A stretch of DNA of 64,000 nt from Alienimonas sp043951915 (GTDB taxonomy: Bacteria > Planctomycetota > Planctomycetia > Planctomycetales > Planctomycetaceae). The stretch covers positions 1 to 64,000 of the forward strand of contig NZ_JBINJD010000005.1 in NCBI RefSeq assembly GCF_043951915.1, written 5' to 3'. The notes beneath the pieces are model-generated. The model did not search any database, was not told the DNA's origin, and saw nothing but the letters and a program-made list of their open reading frames with translations. Position numbers and translations under genes: made by a program. Positions within the stretch are counted from its first letter, which is position 1, and each line of letters begins with the position of its first letter. Shown piece by piece: positions 27,013 to 36,356 of the stretch.

Positions 27013-30000
27013 ATGACCTACCGCCGTGACCGCCGCCGGTTTGCGTGCCCCCCGGGCGCCCCCGCCGTGAGGCCCCCGTTCCGGGGCCGGCGGGCCTGCG
27101 GGTTCGCCCTGCTGGCGGCGACGGTTTGTCTGCCGATCGGCTGCGGCAAGGCGTTCTGGCGTCAGAACGCCGACGCCGAGGCCTACGGGCTGGCCTGGGA
27201 GAAGAGCCAGGACCCCCGCTGGGCCCCGCCGCGGCTGGACATTATCCCGGACCCCCGCAGCCGGTTCTTCGACCCGAATCACCCGGACTGCGAGCCGGTT
27301 CCGCCGGACGACCCCGCGGCGAACCGGTTCATGGACCGGATGGGCGATTTCGGCCGGATCAAGGGGGACGACGACTGGCACGAGACGTACGGCTACACGC
27401 CGTTCATCGAAAACCCGCTGTGGTTGGAGCGGTTCGGCCTGACGCGGGCCGGGCTGAACGCCGCGTGGGCCGCCCACCACGGCGACGCCGACGCCGAGGG
27501 CGGCGTGCGGCAGGCCGGCTTTCAGACCGGGCTGATCGATCCCGAGGAGACCGCCCCGCTGCGGCGTCCGGTCCCGCCGGACGAGGCCGGGCGGGGACCG
27601 GAGCGGTTCCGCGCCGGGGACGTGGACGCCACCGTCGTGCCGGACGAGGGCGAATTTGCCGGACTGGAGCCGACCGAGGACGTCGGCGGGTCCGATTTGG
27701 ACTCCGGCAACCCGTTCCTGCCGGCGGTGCACAACCTCACCCTGCCGGGGGCGATCGAGCTGGCGTACATCCACAACCGGGAGTACCAGACGATCCTGGA
27801 GGACGTCTATCTGGCGGCGCTGGCCCTGTCGTTCGAGCGGTTCCGCTTCGACGTGCGGTTCCTGGGGCTGGGCGGGAACCCGCCGGGCGTGAACTTCCAG
27901 GACGAATACCTGCGGCGGCCGCTGGCGGACACCAGCACCGTCACCTCGAACTTCGGGATCTCCCGGCTGCTGCCCGCCGGCGGACAGTGGGCGATCGAAC
28001 TGACGAACAACACGCTGTACGTGTTCGGCGGCGGGGCGGACAGCGCCAGCGCCAGCCTGATCAGCTACTCGCTGGTCCAGCCGCTGCTCCGCGGCGCCGG
28101 GCGGAAGGTCACGCTGGAAGCCCTCACCCAGTCGGAGCGGAACCTGCTGTACGCGATCCGGGAACTGGCCCGGTTCCGCAAGACGTTCTTCGCGGACGCC
28201 GCCACCGCCGGACCGGGCGGGGGGTATCTGGGGCTGCTCACCCAGGTGCAGACGATCAACAACCTGCGGGACAACATCCGCCGGACGGAGCAGTTGTTGC
28301 AACTCCGCCGCGAACTGGACCGGCAGCGGCCGCCCAAGTTCCCGGTGCCGCTGGCCCGGCTGCCGGACGACGTGATCGACGACGTGCCGGCGGACATCCT
28401 GGCCCGTCCCGGAAGCCGCTTCGCGGAGCCCGGCGAGGAGGTCCCCACCGTCGAGGAGCGGCTGCGGGCCGGCGAGCCGGTGCAGATCAACATTCCGTTC
28501 ACCGGCCCGCTGGAGGGCGTCGCCCGCTACAACCCCTCGCTGGGGCTGTTGGAGGTGGTCGACGGCATCACCGAGGCGGAGGAGCAGGCCCTGCTGGAGC
28601 TCTCCGACGACCCGCTGTTCCGCGACGCCGCCGCGGAGGCGATTGCCCAGATCCGCACCGACCCGGTCACGCTGGCCGCCTCGCAGCTGGAAAGCAACCT
28701 GGTCAACCTCATCACCCGGCTGCGGCAGGCGGAGGCCTCCCTGCAGGACAACCTGGACAGCTACAAGCTGTACCTCGGCCTGCCCCCGGACATGGTCGTC
28801 ACGCTGGACGAGTCCTTCCTGCAGCCGTTCCAGCTGATCGACGCGGACCTGATCGCCAACGAGCAGGTCGTGGAGGAGTTCGTCGCGGAATGGGCCGCCC
28901 TGAACCTGATCGGGTCGGACGAGGAGACCCTCGCCGCCGCCGAGGCGATTCCCGCGGAGGCGATCGCGGAGGTCGTCCGCGGCCTGGCGGAACTCAACGA
29001 ACGCACCCGGGCGGTGGTGCGGGACCTGCTGGAAACCGATTTGGAAAACGTCCGCAGCTTCGAGGAGCAACGCCTCAGCGAGCTGGACGAACTGCAGCAG
29101 GCCCGCTTCAGCCGCGACCTGGACCGGGACGAACTCACGCTGAACACGCTGCTCCGCGGTCTGGACCGCCGAACCACGCAGCTGACGGAAGTGTTGGCCG
29201 AGCTGAACGCCCCGAACGTCACGGCCCGGACCAAGGCGCGGGCGGCGGACCTCGTGGGCACGCTGCGGGAGGACCTCCTGCGGGACGCCCGCGGGGCGGA
29301 GGTCGTGCAGACGGGCTTGCGGGTGGAGCAGCTCGCGCTCAATCCGTTCGACCTGCCGCTGGAGGCCGCCGTGCAACTGGCGCTGGAGAACCGGCTGGAC
29401 CTGATGAACCAGCGGGCCGCCGTCACGGACGCCCGCCGGCAACTGGAACTCGCCGCCAACGCGCTGCAGGGCGTGCTGAACCTCACCGCGAACGGCAACT
29501 TTCGCACTCAGCCGCTGTTCAACGCCGACGGCAGCACGAACCCGCTGGACTTCCGCCTCGACGACAGCGACTTCAACGTCGGCGTGGAGTTCGACACCCC
29601 GCTGGACCGCGTGCAGGAACGCAACGCCTACCGGGCGGCGCTGATCGATTACCAGCGGGCCCGCCGGGACTTCATCGCCGCCGAGGACGCCGTCCGGGCG
29701 GACGTCCGCACCGCATGGCGGCAGCTCGCGGTGCTCAAGCAGAACTTTGAAACGACCCGGCAGGCGGTCCGCATCGCCGCCGTGCAGTTCGACAACGCCG
29801 TCGAACGGCAGTTCGGCCCCGGCGGCGGCGGCAGCCAGTTCGACCTGCTCAACGCCCTGAGCAGTCTGCTGGGCAGTTCCAACGACCTCATCTCCACCTA
29901 CGTGAACTACGAATCGGCCCGCGTGGCGATCCATCGGGACATGGGTCTGATGGTCGTCGGCCCGGAGGGGCTGTGGCGGGACGAGTTCTACCTCCAGGAG

Positions 30001-30072
30001 AACCTCCGCGTCCTCACCCCCGGCGAGGACGCCCCGGAGCCGGCCGAGCCGGAACTCGTGCCCTCCGAGTAA
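27013..30072 (+). CDS. TolC-family outer-membrane lipoprotein
   Basis: The 1019-residue protein has an N-terminal export signal with lipobox LPIGC (Cys44 lipidated). A long planctomycete-specific N-terminal part (~45-240) is followed by the first TolC-like repeat from about 250 (LPGAIELAYIHNREYQ). A second repeat begins near 780 (LPLEAAVQLALENRLDLMNQRAAV), with long coiled-coil helices between. TolC proteins form trimeric outer-membrane exit ducts for efflux pumps or type I secretion. At about twice the usual TolC length, the middle carries an inserted helical domain. No pump genes are adjacent. Confidence 0.85.
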   Translation: MTYRRDRRRFACPPGAPAVRPPFRGRRACGFALLAATVCLPIGCGKAFWRQNADAEAYGLAWEKSQDPRWAPPRLDIIPDPRSRFFDPNHPDCEPVPPDDPAANRFMDRMGDFGRIKGDDDWHETYGYTPFIENPLWLERFGLTRAGLNAAWAAHHGDADAEGGVRQAGFQTGLIDPEETAPLRRPVPPDEAGRGPERFRAGDVDATVVPDEGEFAGLEPTEDVGGSDLDSGNPFLPAVHNLTLPGAIELAYIHNREYQTILEDVYLAALALSFERFRFDVRFLGLGGNPPGVNFQDEYLRRPLADTSTVTSNFGISRLLPAGGQWAIELTNNTLYVFGGGADSASASLISYSLVQPLLRGAGRKVTLEALTQSERNLLYAIRELARFRKTFFADAATAGPGGGYLGLLTQVQTINNLRDNIRRTEQLLQLRRELDRQRPPKFPVPLARLPDDVIDDVPADILARPGSRFAEPGEEVPTVEERLRAGEPVQINIPFTGPLEGVARYNPSLGLLEVVDGITEAEEQALLELSDDPLFRDAAAEAIAQIRTDPVTLAASQLESNLVNLITRLRQAEASLQDNLDSYKLYLGLPPDMVVTLDESFLQPFQLIDADLIANEQVVEEFVAEWAALNLIGSDEETLAAAEAIPAEAIAEVVRGLAELNERTRAVVRDLLETDLENVRSFEEQRLSELDELQQARFSRDLDRDELTLNTLLRGLDRRTTQLTEVLAELNAPNVTARTKARAADLVGTLREDLLRDARGAEVVQTGLRVEQLALNPFDLPLEAAVQLALENRLDLMNQRAAVTDARRQLELAANALQGVLNLTANGNFRTQPLFNADGSTNPLDFRLDDSDFNVGVEFDTPLDRVQERNAYRAALIDYQRARRDFIAAEDAVRADVRTAWRQLAVLKQNFETTRQAVRIAAVQFDNAVERQFGPGGGGSQFDLLNALSSLLGSSNDLISTYVNYESARVAIHRDMGLMVVGPEGLWRDEFYLQENLRVLTPGEDAPEPAEPELVPSE

Positions 30073-30156
30073 CGGCGGCGGCGTCACGGCGGCGGGTTGC
30101 GGGGCGGGAACGGGGCGCGGCACCCTGCCCCGCCCCGTTTCCGTGGAGAGTCCCCG

Positions 30157-31287
30157 ATGCCCGTCGCCCTCGCGGTCGCCGCCGCCCTCGCCGGCCTGCC
30201 GGCCCCCGCCGACGCGCCCCCCGCCGCGGCCGGCCCGGCGGCGGCGTACGTGCAGCTCGAACCGGTGCCGGGGGGCGCGGTCTCCTTCCGGGTTCGCGGC
30301 GTGGAGGCGACCCGCTGGCATCCCGGCGGGGCCGGCGGGCGGCCGTTCTTCTATCCCCTCACGGCGCCGACCGCCGCGCCGGGGGCCGGCTCGCTGGTGC
30401 GGATGGGGCACCCCGGCGCCCCCAATCACGATCATCACCGCGGCGTCTGGTTCGCCCACCGGGACGTGGACGGGCGGAACTTCTGGGAGAACGACCCCAA
30501 CGTCGCCGTGCGGCAGACCGAATGGCTCGCCCTCGAAAGCGGCCTCGGCGAGGGCCGCATGGCCTGCCGCATCGCCTGGGTCGACGCCGACGGCCGCACG
30601 GTCCTGACGCAGGAACTCGTCACAGCCCTCCGTCCGCTCGGCTCCGCCCTGAACGAGGGCGGCTACGAACTCGAACTGACCGTCGCCTTCAGGCCGGGCG
30701 AGGACGGGCCGGGCGAGGACGGGCCGGATGTCGGCGGGCCGATCACCCTGGGGGAGACGAACTTCGGGCTGCTCGGCGTGCGGGTCGCTGAGAGCGTGTC
30801 CGCACATTTCGGCGCCGGACAACTCACCGACGACGCCGGCCGCACGGGGGAGGCGGCAATCTTCGGCAACCCGGCCCGCTGGGTGGACTACAGCGGCCCC
30901 GTCCCCGTCGGCCGCGGCGACGGCTTCCGGTTCGAACCGCACGGCGTGACCGTCTTCGACCACCCCGCCAACCGCCCCGCCGCGGACGGGGACGAAAGCG
31001 ACGAACCCGCCGGCGAACCGACCCGCTGGCACGTGCGGGCGGACGGCTGGATCGGCCCGTCGCTCTGCCGGACGGGGCCCCGGGAAGTCTCTGCGGAGGA
31101 GCCGCTGCGGTTGCGGTATCTGTTGCACGTGCACCCCGGGCCGTACGCGGCGGAGGCCGCGGCGGTCCGCTACGAGGCGTTCCTCGCCCGACCGGCGCCG
31201 GCAGTGCGGAAATCTTCCCGGCCGCACACAGCCTACGAGATCGTCCCCGCCCTCCCGACGCCGGCCGACCGGGCCGCGGGCGACTGA
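30157..31287 (+). CDS. DUF6807 (PmoA-like) secreted protein
   Basis: The 376-residue protein has a short signal sequence and the DUF6807 signature HDHHRGVWFAHRDVDGRNFW at about 90-110. The family has the predicted supersandwich fold of galactose-mutarotase-like proteins and is often encoded with Gfo/Idh/MocA oxidoreductases, as here (convergent neighbour), which hints at sugar processing. A 15-base tandem duplication at 30694-30723 adds a GEDGP repeat. Start ATG at 30157 precedes the signal; an upstream in-frame start adds non-homologous sequence. Confidence 0.8.
   Translation: MPVALAVAAALAGLPAPADAPPAAAGPAAAYVQLEPVPGGAVSFRVRGVEATRWHPGGAGGRPFFYPLTAPTAAPGAGSLVRMGHPGAPNHDHHRGVWFAHRDVDGRNFWENDPNVAVRQTEWLALESGLGEGRMACRIAWVDADGRTVLTQELVTALRPLGSALNEGGYELELTVAFRPGEDGPGEDGPDVGGPITLGETNFGLLGVRVAESVSAHFGAGQLTDDAGRTGEAAIFGNPARWVDYSGPVPVGRGDGFRFEPHGVTVFDHPANRPAADGDESDEPAGEPTRWHVRADGWIGPSLCRTGPREVSAEEPLRLRYLLHVHPGPYAAEAAAVRYEAFLARPAPAVRKSSRPHTAYEIVPALPTPADRAAGD
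30694..30723 (+). repeat. 15-base tandem duplication inside the DUF6807 gene
   Basis: The unit ccgggcgaggacggg occurs twice in a row, giving GEDGPGEDGP in the protein. It keeps the frame and looks like a recent slippage event in a surface loop. Confidence 0.8.
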
Positions 31288-31309
31288 GGACGGGTCAGGC
31301 CGGCGGCGG

Positions 31310-32629
31310 TCAGGCCGGCACGGCGGGTTCCCAGCCGTCGGCGTAGTCGCGGTCCCACAGGGCGGTCGCCTCGTCGTCGTTGAGAATGCGGCCGGTCGCC
31401 GGGTCGCAGGTCAGCCGGCGGCCGACCCGGTGGGCGATGTTGCCGAGGTGGCAGGGCAGCGTGCTGCGGTGGGCGACGTCCGCCGGGGCGTGCAGCAGGC
31501 CGGGGTCGTCCGCCCGGATCGCGGCGACGAAGTTCGCGGCGTGGGCGGCGTCCATCTCGCCGAAGTCGACGTTGGCGCTGCGCTTCGTCTCCTTGCCCTG
31601 CCGGTCGAACGACCGGTAGCCGCCGCTGGTCAGCTGCACGGAGCCCTCCGTGCCGTGGAAGGTCACGCCGAAGCCGTCGCCCATCACGCCGAGCTTGTTG
31701 CAGGACAGCCCCTCCCAGGTCATCTGCTTGCCGCCGGGGAAGGTCCAGGCGCACTGGGCGGTGTCGGGCGTCTGCTGGTCGTCGTCCCAGGCGTAGCGGC
31801 CGGCGGCGCAGAAGACGGAGTCCGGGAACTCCGCGTCGAGCCCCCACCGGGCGAGGTCCAGCGCGTGCACGCCGTTGTTGCCCAGCTCCCCGTTGCCGTA
31901 GTTCCAGAACCAGTGCCAGTTGTAGGGGATCATCCCCGGGCGGTACGGCGCCCGCGGGACGGGGCCCTGCCACAGGTCGTAGTTCAGGGAGGGCGGCGGG
32001 TCGGTCGGGGCGTCCAGGTTCACCGGGCCGCGGCCGTTGGCGTACCAGGCGCGGGCCAGATAGACGTCGCCGATCCCCCCGCCGCGGACCAATTCCATCC
32101 CCTCCAGGATCGGCGGGGCGCTGCGGCGCTGGGTGCCGTGCTGCACGCAGAGTCCGGTTTTCTTCGCGGCGGCCGCCAGCCGTTCGCCCTCGGCGGGGGT
32201 GTGCGAACAGGGCTTCTCCACGTAGGCGTGCTTGCCGGCCTCCAGCGCCATCAGAGCCGCGGGGGTGTGCCAGAAGTTCGGCGCCGCGACCAGCAGGGCG
32301 TCGATCGTCGGGTCGGCGAGCACCTCCCGCACGTCCGTGGCGGCTTTCGGCGGGGCGTCGGACATCGCCGTCACGTCCTTCACCCCGCGGTTGAGCCGGC
32401 TGGCGTCCACGTCGCAGACCGCGGCGACCGTCACGTTCGGCAGGCCGGAGAACGCCTTCGCCAGCGCCAGGCCGCGGCCCAGCCCCATCACCGCGACCCG
32501 CACCGGCCGCCCGCCGGCGGCCGCGGCGCCCGCTTCGTCCCGGGCGACCGCCGGGACGGCCAGCGAGGCGCCGGCGGCGGCCGCGGAGGAGGTTTGCACG
32601 AACTGGCGGCGGGAGAGCGGCGGCGTCAT
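31310..32629 (-). CDS. Tat-exported Gfo/Idh/MocA-family oxidoreductase
   Basis: The 439-residue protein starts with a Tat signal (LSRRQFVQTSSAAAAGAS) and has an NAD(P)-binding Rossmann motif VAVMGLGRGLALAKAF, the conserved EKPCSHTPAEG segment and a C-terminal Gfo/Idh/MocA alpha/beta domain with NNGVHALDLARWGLD. Planctomycetes export many such enzymes, probably with the cofactor bound before transport, for sugar or sugar-acid redox chemistry. The start at 32629 gives the Tat motif at its proper place; 12 more residues are possible upstream. It ends 22 bases from the convergent DUF6807 gene. Confidence 0.9.
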   Translation of the reverse strand: MTPPLSRRQFVQTSSAAAAGASLAVPAVARDEAGAAAAGGRPVRVAVMGLGRGLALAKAFSGLPNVTVAAVCDVDASRLNRGVKDVTAMSDAPPKAATDVREVLADPTIDALLVAAPNFWHTPAALMALEAGKHAYVEKPCSHTPAEGERLAAAAKKTGLCVQHGTQRRSAPPILEGMELVRGGGIGDVYLARAWYANGRGPVNLDAPTDPPPSLNYDLWQGPVPRAPYRPGMIPYNWHWFWNYGNGELGNNGVHALDLARWGLDAEFPDSVFCAAGRYAWDDDQQTPDTAQCAWTFPGGKQMTWEGLSCNKLGVMGDGFGVTFHGTEGSVQLTSGGYRSFDRQGKETKRSANVDFGEMDAAHAANFVAAIRADDPGLLHAPADVAHRSTLPCHLGNIAHRVGRRLTCDPATGRILNDDEATALWDRDYADGWEPAVPA

Positions 32630-32882
32630 CGGACCGGCGGGGGAGGAACGAACGGAACGGGGCACACGGCCCTCGACCGTACGAAATCCGTTTCGCCCCG
32701 TCGCTCGTTCCCGGAACCCGCCCGGCGGCGCCGGGCCGGCGAGATCGTCCGCCCCGGCGACGGCCAGCCGTCGCGGGAGGGGCCGGGGGTGGGGCCGCCC
32801 CCGCGACGTTCGGTCGCTCCGCGTGGCGGCGGCGGTCGGCTACCCTGCTCCGCCCCGTTTCGTTCCGGAGCCGCCCCGAGTC

Positions 32883-33701
32883 ATGTGGAAGCGCCTGCAA
32901 CGCCTGTGCTTCCGAGCGATCCGCTGGGTGTTCCAGCACGAACTCACCACGGCGCTGCTGGTGTTGGGCGTGGCGGCCGGCACGTTCGGATTCGTTCAAC
33001 TGGCGGACGCCGTCACCGAGGGCGACAGCACCGCGGTCGACCGCACCGTGCTGCTGTCCCTCCGGCACGCCGACGACCACAGCGACCCGATCGGCCCGCA
33101 CTGGTTTGAGGAGATGGCCCGGGACGTGACCGCGATCGGCAGCGTCGCGGTCCTGTCGCTGTTCACAATCGCGGCGCTGGGCCACCTGGCGATGATCGGA
33201 CGCAAGAAGCTGGCGGCGGCGACGCTGGCGGCGATCGTCCTCGGCACGTTCGTCAGCTGGTTGATGAAGGTCGGCTTCGACCGCCCCCGGCCGGATCTGG
33301 TGCCCCACGAAACGCAGGTGTTCACCCGCAGCTTTCCCAGCGGGCACTCGGCGATGTCGGCGGTGGTGTTCCTCACGCTGGGTTGGCTGGCGGCGCGGGC
33401 TCAGCCCAGCAAAAAGGGCAAGATCTCCTTCGTGCTGGGGGCGACGCTGCTCACCCTGCTGATCGGCTCCAGCCGGGTGTACCTCGGCGTGCACTGGCCG
33501 ACCGACGTGCTGGCCGGCTGGACGTTCGGCGCCACCTGGGCCGCCGCCAGTTGGCTGGCCCTGCGGTGGATCGACCGCTCCACCGAGGTCGACCTGGACG
33601 AGGAGGAGGCGGACGACGACGTCCTCCTGGCGGACGAGGCCCCCGCCCCGGCCGCCGGCACCCCAACGGCCGACGCCGCCGCGGGCAAACCGACGGCCTG
33701 A
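32883..33701 (+). CDS. PAP2-family membrane phosphatase
   Basis: The 272-residue protein has about six membrane helices and all three PAP2 motifs: KVGFDRPRP, SFPSGHS, and SRVYLGVHWPTDVLAGW with catalytic His. It removes phosphate from lipid pyrophosphates or phosphatidate on the outer face of the membrane. The C-terminal ~40 residues are acidic and disordered. Start ATG at 32883 precedes a short amphipathic segment and the first helix. The gene is divergent from the Gfo/Idh/MocA gene. Confidence 0.9.
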   Translation: MWKRLQRLCFRAIRWVFQHELTTALLVLGVAAGTFGFVQLADAVTEGDSTAVDRTVLLSLRHADDHSDPIGPHWFEEMARDVTAIGSVAVLSLFTIAALGHLAMIGRKKLAAATLAAIVLGTFVSWLMKVGFDRPRPDLVPHETQVFTRSFPSGHSAMSAVVFLTLGWLAARAQPSKKGKISFVLGATLLTLLIGSSRVYLGVHWPTDVLAGWTFGATWAAASWLALRWIDRSTEVDLDEEEADDDVLLADEAPAPAAGTPTADAAAGKPTA

Positions 33702-33831
33702 CGGACGCGCGGGCGGCGTTCGTCGCGGCGGGCGGGGGGAGGACGGGGAGCCCCGCTCCGGCCGCGGTTGCGGCGGATCGACGGGGCGGCAGGATGCACG
33801 GTCGCCTTCGCCTCGCAGGAAGACCGCCGCC

Positions 33832-35055
33832 ATGTCGCTCTCGCCGCCGCTCGCCGTCGCCGCCCTCGCGCTGGCCGGCCTCGCCGCATTCGCCCTCCCC
33901 GGCGCCCGGCTCGACCCGGCGGCCGCCCAGGACGGCCCGGTCCTCGTCGCGGACGGCCCCGAACTGCCCGGCGCCCGGGAGGAGATCCTCGCGAAGAACT
34001 TCCCCTCCCTGCAGGCGGCCTTCGACGCGATCCCGGCCGAGGGCGGCGTTGTCCGGCTGCCGCCTGGGGAGTTTCGCATCGAATCGCCCCTGCGGCTGGC
34101 CCGCGGCGACGTGCGGATCGTCGGCGCCGGCCCCGCCACGCACATTATTAACGACAATAAAACCGGCGAGCCGGCCCTGCTGCTCTCCCACCCGGACGGG
34201 ATCGACGTCAAAAAAGCGGACAAACTCTGGCGGGTGGAGCTGACTGACTTCCGCGTCACCGGCAACCCGGCCAGCGGCCCCGGCGTGCACGCGATTCAAA
34301 TCAACGAAATTTTTCTGCACGGTCTGTCCGTCTCCGAGCACGGCGGCGACGGCGTGCGGCTGGATTATTGCTACGAAGATCCCCGCGTCGCCGACTGTCT
34401 GTTCACCTATAACAAGGCCGCGGGTCTGAATATCATCGGCTGCCACGACATTGTCGTCTCCGCCAATCACTTCGAGGAGAACCAGGACGCCGTCCTCTGC
34501 ACGGACGCCTACAACCTCTGCATGAACGGCAACAACCTCGACGACCACCTCGGCCGCGGGGTCGTCATCGAGAACACCTACGGCAGCGTTTTAAGCGGCA
34601 ATATGATTGAGGAGTGCGCCGCCGCCGCGGTCACGCTGGACCGGGACTGCTACGGCATCACGGTCTCCGCGAACGTGATCGCCCACAACGGCGCCGGCGT
34701 AAATCTGATCGACGCCCACGGCTGCGCCGTGAGCGCCAACACCTTCACCATCATGCGGGGCGACGCCCTGCGGATCGGCGAGGGCAGCGGACGGATCACC
34801 GTGTCCGGCAATAATTTCTCCGACAGTTATCTCGGCGACGGCCAGGTGAGGCGAGCCCCGAACGACCGGGCGGCCGGCGGGATGGTCGCGGTCTCGCCGA
34901 AAGAGTTGGTCGTCGTCGGCAACCTGTTCAGCGGCCTGAGCGCCCCCGCGACGGACTTCCGCGGCGACGCCCCCCGCGACGTGGTGATGGAACAGAACGC
35001 CGTCTTCGACCCGCCGGCCGACGCCGATGCCAATGCCGACGCCGCCACGGAGTGA
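33832..35055 (+). CDS. Secreted right-handed beta-helix protein
   Basis: The 407-residue protein has a signal sequence (1-~30), a pectate-lyase-like N-terminal cap (FPSLQAAFDAIPAEGGVVRLPPGEF), then repeated N-rich turns such as NHFEENQDAV, NMIEECAAAAVTL and NNFSDSYLG, the pattern of parallel beta-helix carbohydrate-active proteins. Likely a polysaccharide lyase or binding protein, with no catalytic residue assigned. It is followed after 40 bases by the sialidase gene, suggesting cotranscription. Confidence 0.82.
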   Translation: MSLSPPLAVAALALAGLAAFALPGARLDPAAAQDGPVLVADGPELPGAREEILAKNFPSLQAAFDAIPAEGGVVRLPPGEFRIESPLRLARGDVRIVGAGPATHIINDNKTGEPALLLSHPDGIDVKKADKLWRVELTDFRVTGNPASGPGVHAIQINEIFLHGLSVSEHGGDGVRLDYCYEDPRVADCLFTYNKAAGLNIIGCHDIVVSANHFEENQDAVLCTDAYNLCMNGNNLDDHLGRGVVIENTYGSVLSGNMIEECAAAAVTLDRDCYGITVSANVIAHNGAGVNLIDAHGCAVSANTFTIMRGDALRIGEGSGRITVSGNNFSDSYLGDGQVRRAPNDRAAGGMVAVSPKELVVVGNLFSGLSAPATDFRGDAPRDVVMEQNAVFDPPADADANADAATE

Positions 35056-35095
35056 CGGCCGCCCCCGTTCGCGTTCCCCCTTTCGTCCCGACGTC

Positions 35096-36235
35096 ATGCT
35101 CCGCCCGTTTCTCCCGGCCGCGCTCCTGCTGCTCGCGGCGCCCGCCGGCGCCGACGAGCCCCCCGCCCCGACGGCCCCGGCGTTCACGCACCTCGCCGCT
35201 CCGGTCGACCTGTGGACGACGGGCGAACTGGCGTACCGCATTCCGGCGGTCTGCCGGTACGACGACGGGTCCGACCACGGACTCTTATTGGCGGCCTGCG
35301 AGGAGCGGGCGACGCTGTCGGACTCCGGGGAGATCCGCACCGTCCTCCGCACCAGCGCCGACGGCGGGGCGACCTGGTCGCCGTCGACCGTGATCGCCGA
35401 GAACGGCGACGGCACCGCCGGCAACCCGGTGTTCCTGCCGGACCCGCCGCGGGGCGTCGTGCACTTGATCTATACGACCAGCGGCGCGACCGATCACGAA
35501 CGCCGCGTGCTGTCCGGCGAGGCCCCGCCGCGGCGGACTTTTTATACGCGGCTGACGGTCGACGACATGACCTGGGCGTCGCCGCGGGAGATTAGCGACA
35601 CCGTGCGGGCCGACGGCTGGCGGTGGTACGCCACCGGCCCCGGCAGCGCCGGCGTCGTGCTGCCCTCGGGCCGGCTGATCGTCTCCGCGAACCACTCCGA
35701 CCCGGCGAACGGCATGCCGGGATACAAGTCGCACGCAATTTATTCCGACGACGGCGGCGCCACGTGGACCCACACCGCCCCGATCGGCCCGACCGGGGCG
35801 AACGAAACGACCGTCGCGGCGCTGCCGAACGGCGAGTTATTGATGTCGATCCGCGACCAGTCCGGCGGGCGGCGGCTGTTCGCCCGCTCCACGGACGGCG
35901 GGGCGACCTGGCCGGAGACCGCGGCCCGATCTGAGTTGGACTGCCCGCCCTGCCAGGCGGGGCTGGCGGTCGCCGAGGGCCGCGTGCTGCTCTCCCTCAT
36001 CCCCGACCCCGGCCCGCGGCGGGGGCTGAGCGTCCTTTCCGCCCCCGTCGAACCGCTGCTCAATTCGGACGACCCGCTGCCGGCGTGGGACCGGGCCGGC
36101 GTCATCACGGCGGGGCCGTCGGCGTACTCGGCGCTGGTCGATCTCGGCGGCGGCCGCGTCGGGCTGCTGTACGAAGCGGGGGACAAGTCGCCCTACGAAA
36201 CCGTCCGTTGGACGACGTTTCAGGTCGCCGACTGA
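35096..36235 (+). CDS. Secreted sialidase-like BNR protein
   Basis: The 379-residue protein has a signal peptide (1-19), the sialidase YRIPA motif near residue 45, and three Asp-box repeats (TSADGGATW, YSDDGGATW, STDGGATW), typical of GH33-type six-bladed propellers. It would hydrolyse terminal sialic acids or related sugars outside the inner membrane. Active-site Arg triad positions were not confirmed. Start ATG at 35096 gives a proper signal peptide; longer in-frame starts overlap the beta-helix gene. Confidence 0.85.
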   Translation: MLRPFLPAALLLLAAPAGADEPPAPTAPAFTHLAAPVDLWTTGELAYRIPAVCRYDDGSDHGLLLAACEERATLSDSGEIRTVLRTSADGGATWSPSTVIAENGDGTAGNPVFLPDPPRGVVHLIYTTSGATDHERRVLSGEAPPRRTFYTRLTVDDMTWASPREISDTVRADGWRWYATGPGSAGVVLPSGRLIVSANHSDPANGMPGYKSHAIYSDDGGATWTHTAPIGPTGANETTVAALPNGELLMSIRDQSGGRRLFARSTDGGATWPETAARSELDCPPCQAGLAVAEGRVLLSLIPDPGPRRGLSVLSAPVEPLLNSDDPLPAWDRAGVITAGPSAYSALVDLGGGRVGLLYEAGDKSPYETVRWTTFQVAD

Positions 36236-36263
36236 CGGCGGAACCCGTCGCACCTTCAATACC

Positions 36264-36339
36264 AACCCAAAGCGTCAGCGAGGGACGTCGACGCGACCTG
36301 CGACCGCTTCGCGGTCGGCCCTCGCTGACGCTTCGGGTT
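36264..36339. repeat. REPIN-like inverted repeat, copy 3 of 4
   Basis: The 21-base arms (core agcgtcagcgaggg) flank a centre that itself contains a perfect 7-bp hairpin (cgaccgc/gcggtcg, 36301-36317). It lies between the convergent ends of the sialidase-like gene and the next gene, where it could act as a bidirectional terminator. Confidence 0.85.
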
Positions 36340-36356
36340 ATTGCCTTGGCGGTCCG

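Noticed and set aside
26962..31227. A 1421-codon open frame on the minus strand
   Set aside because: It lies antisense to the TolC-like and DUF6807 genes, has no domain and has the Arg/Val/Leu-biased composition of a GC-rich shadow frame.
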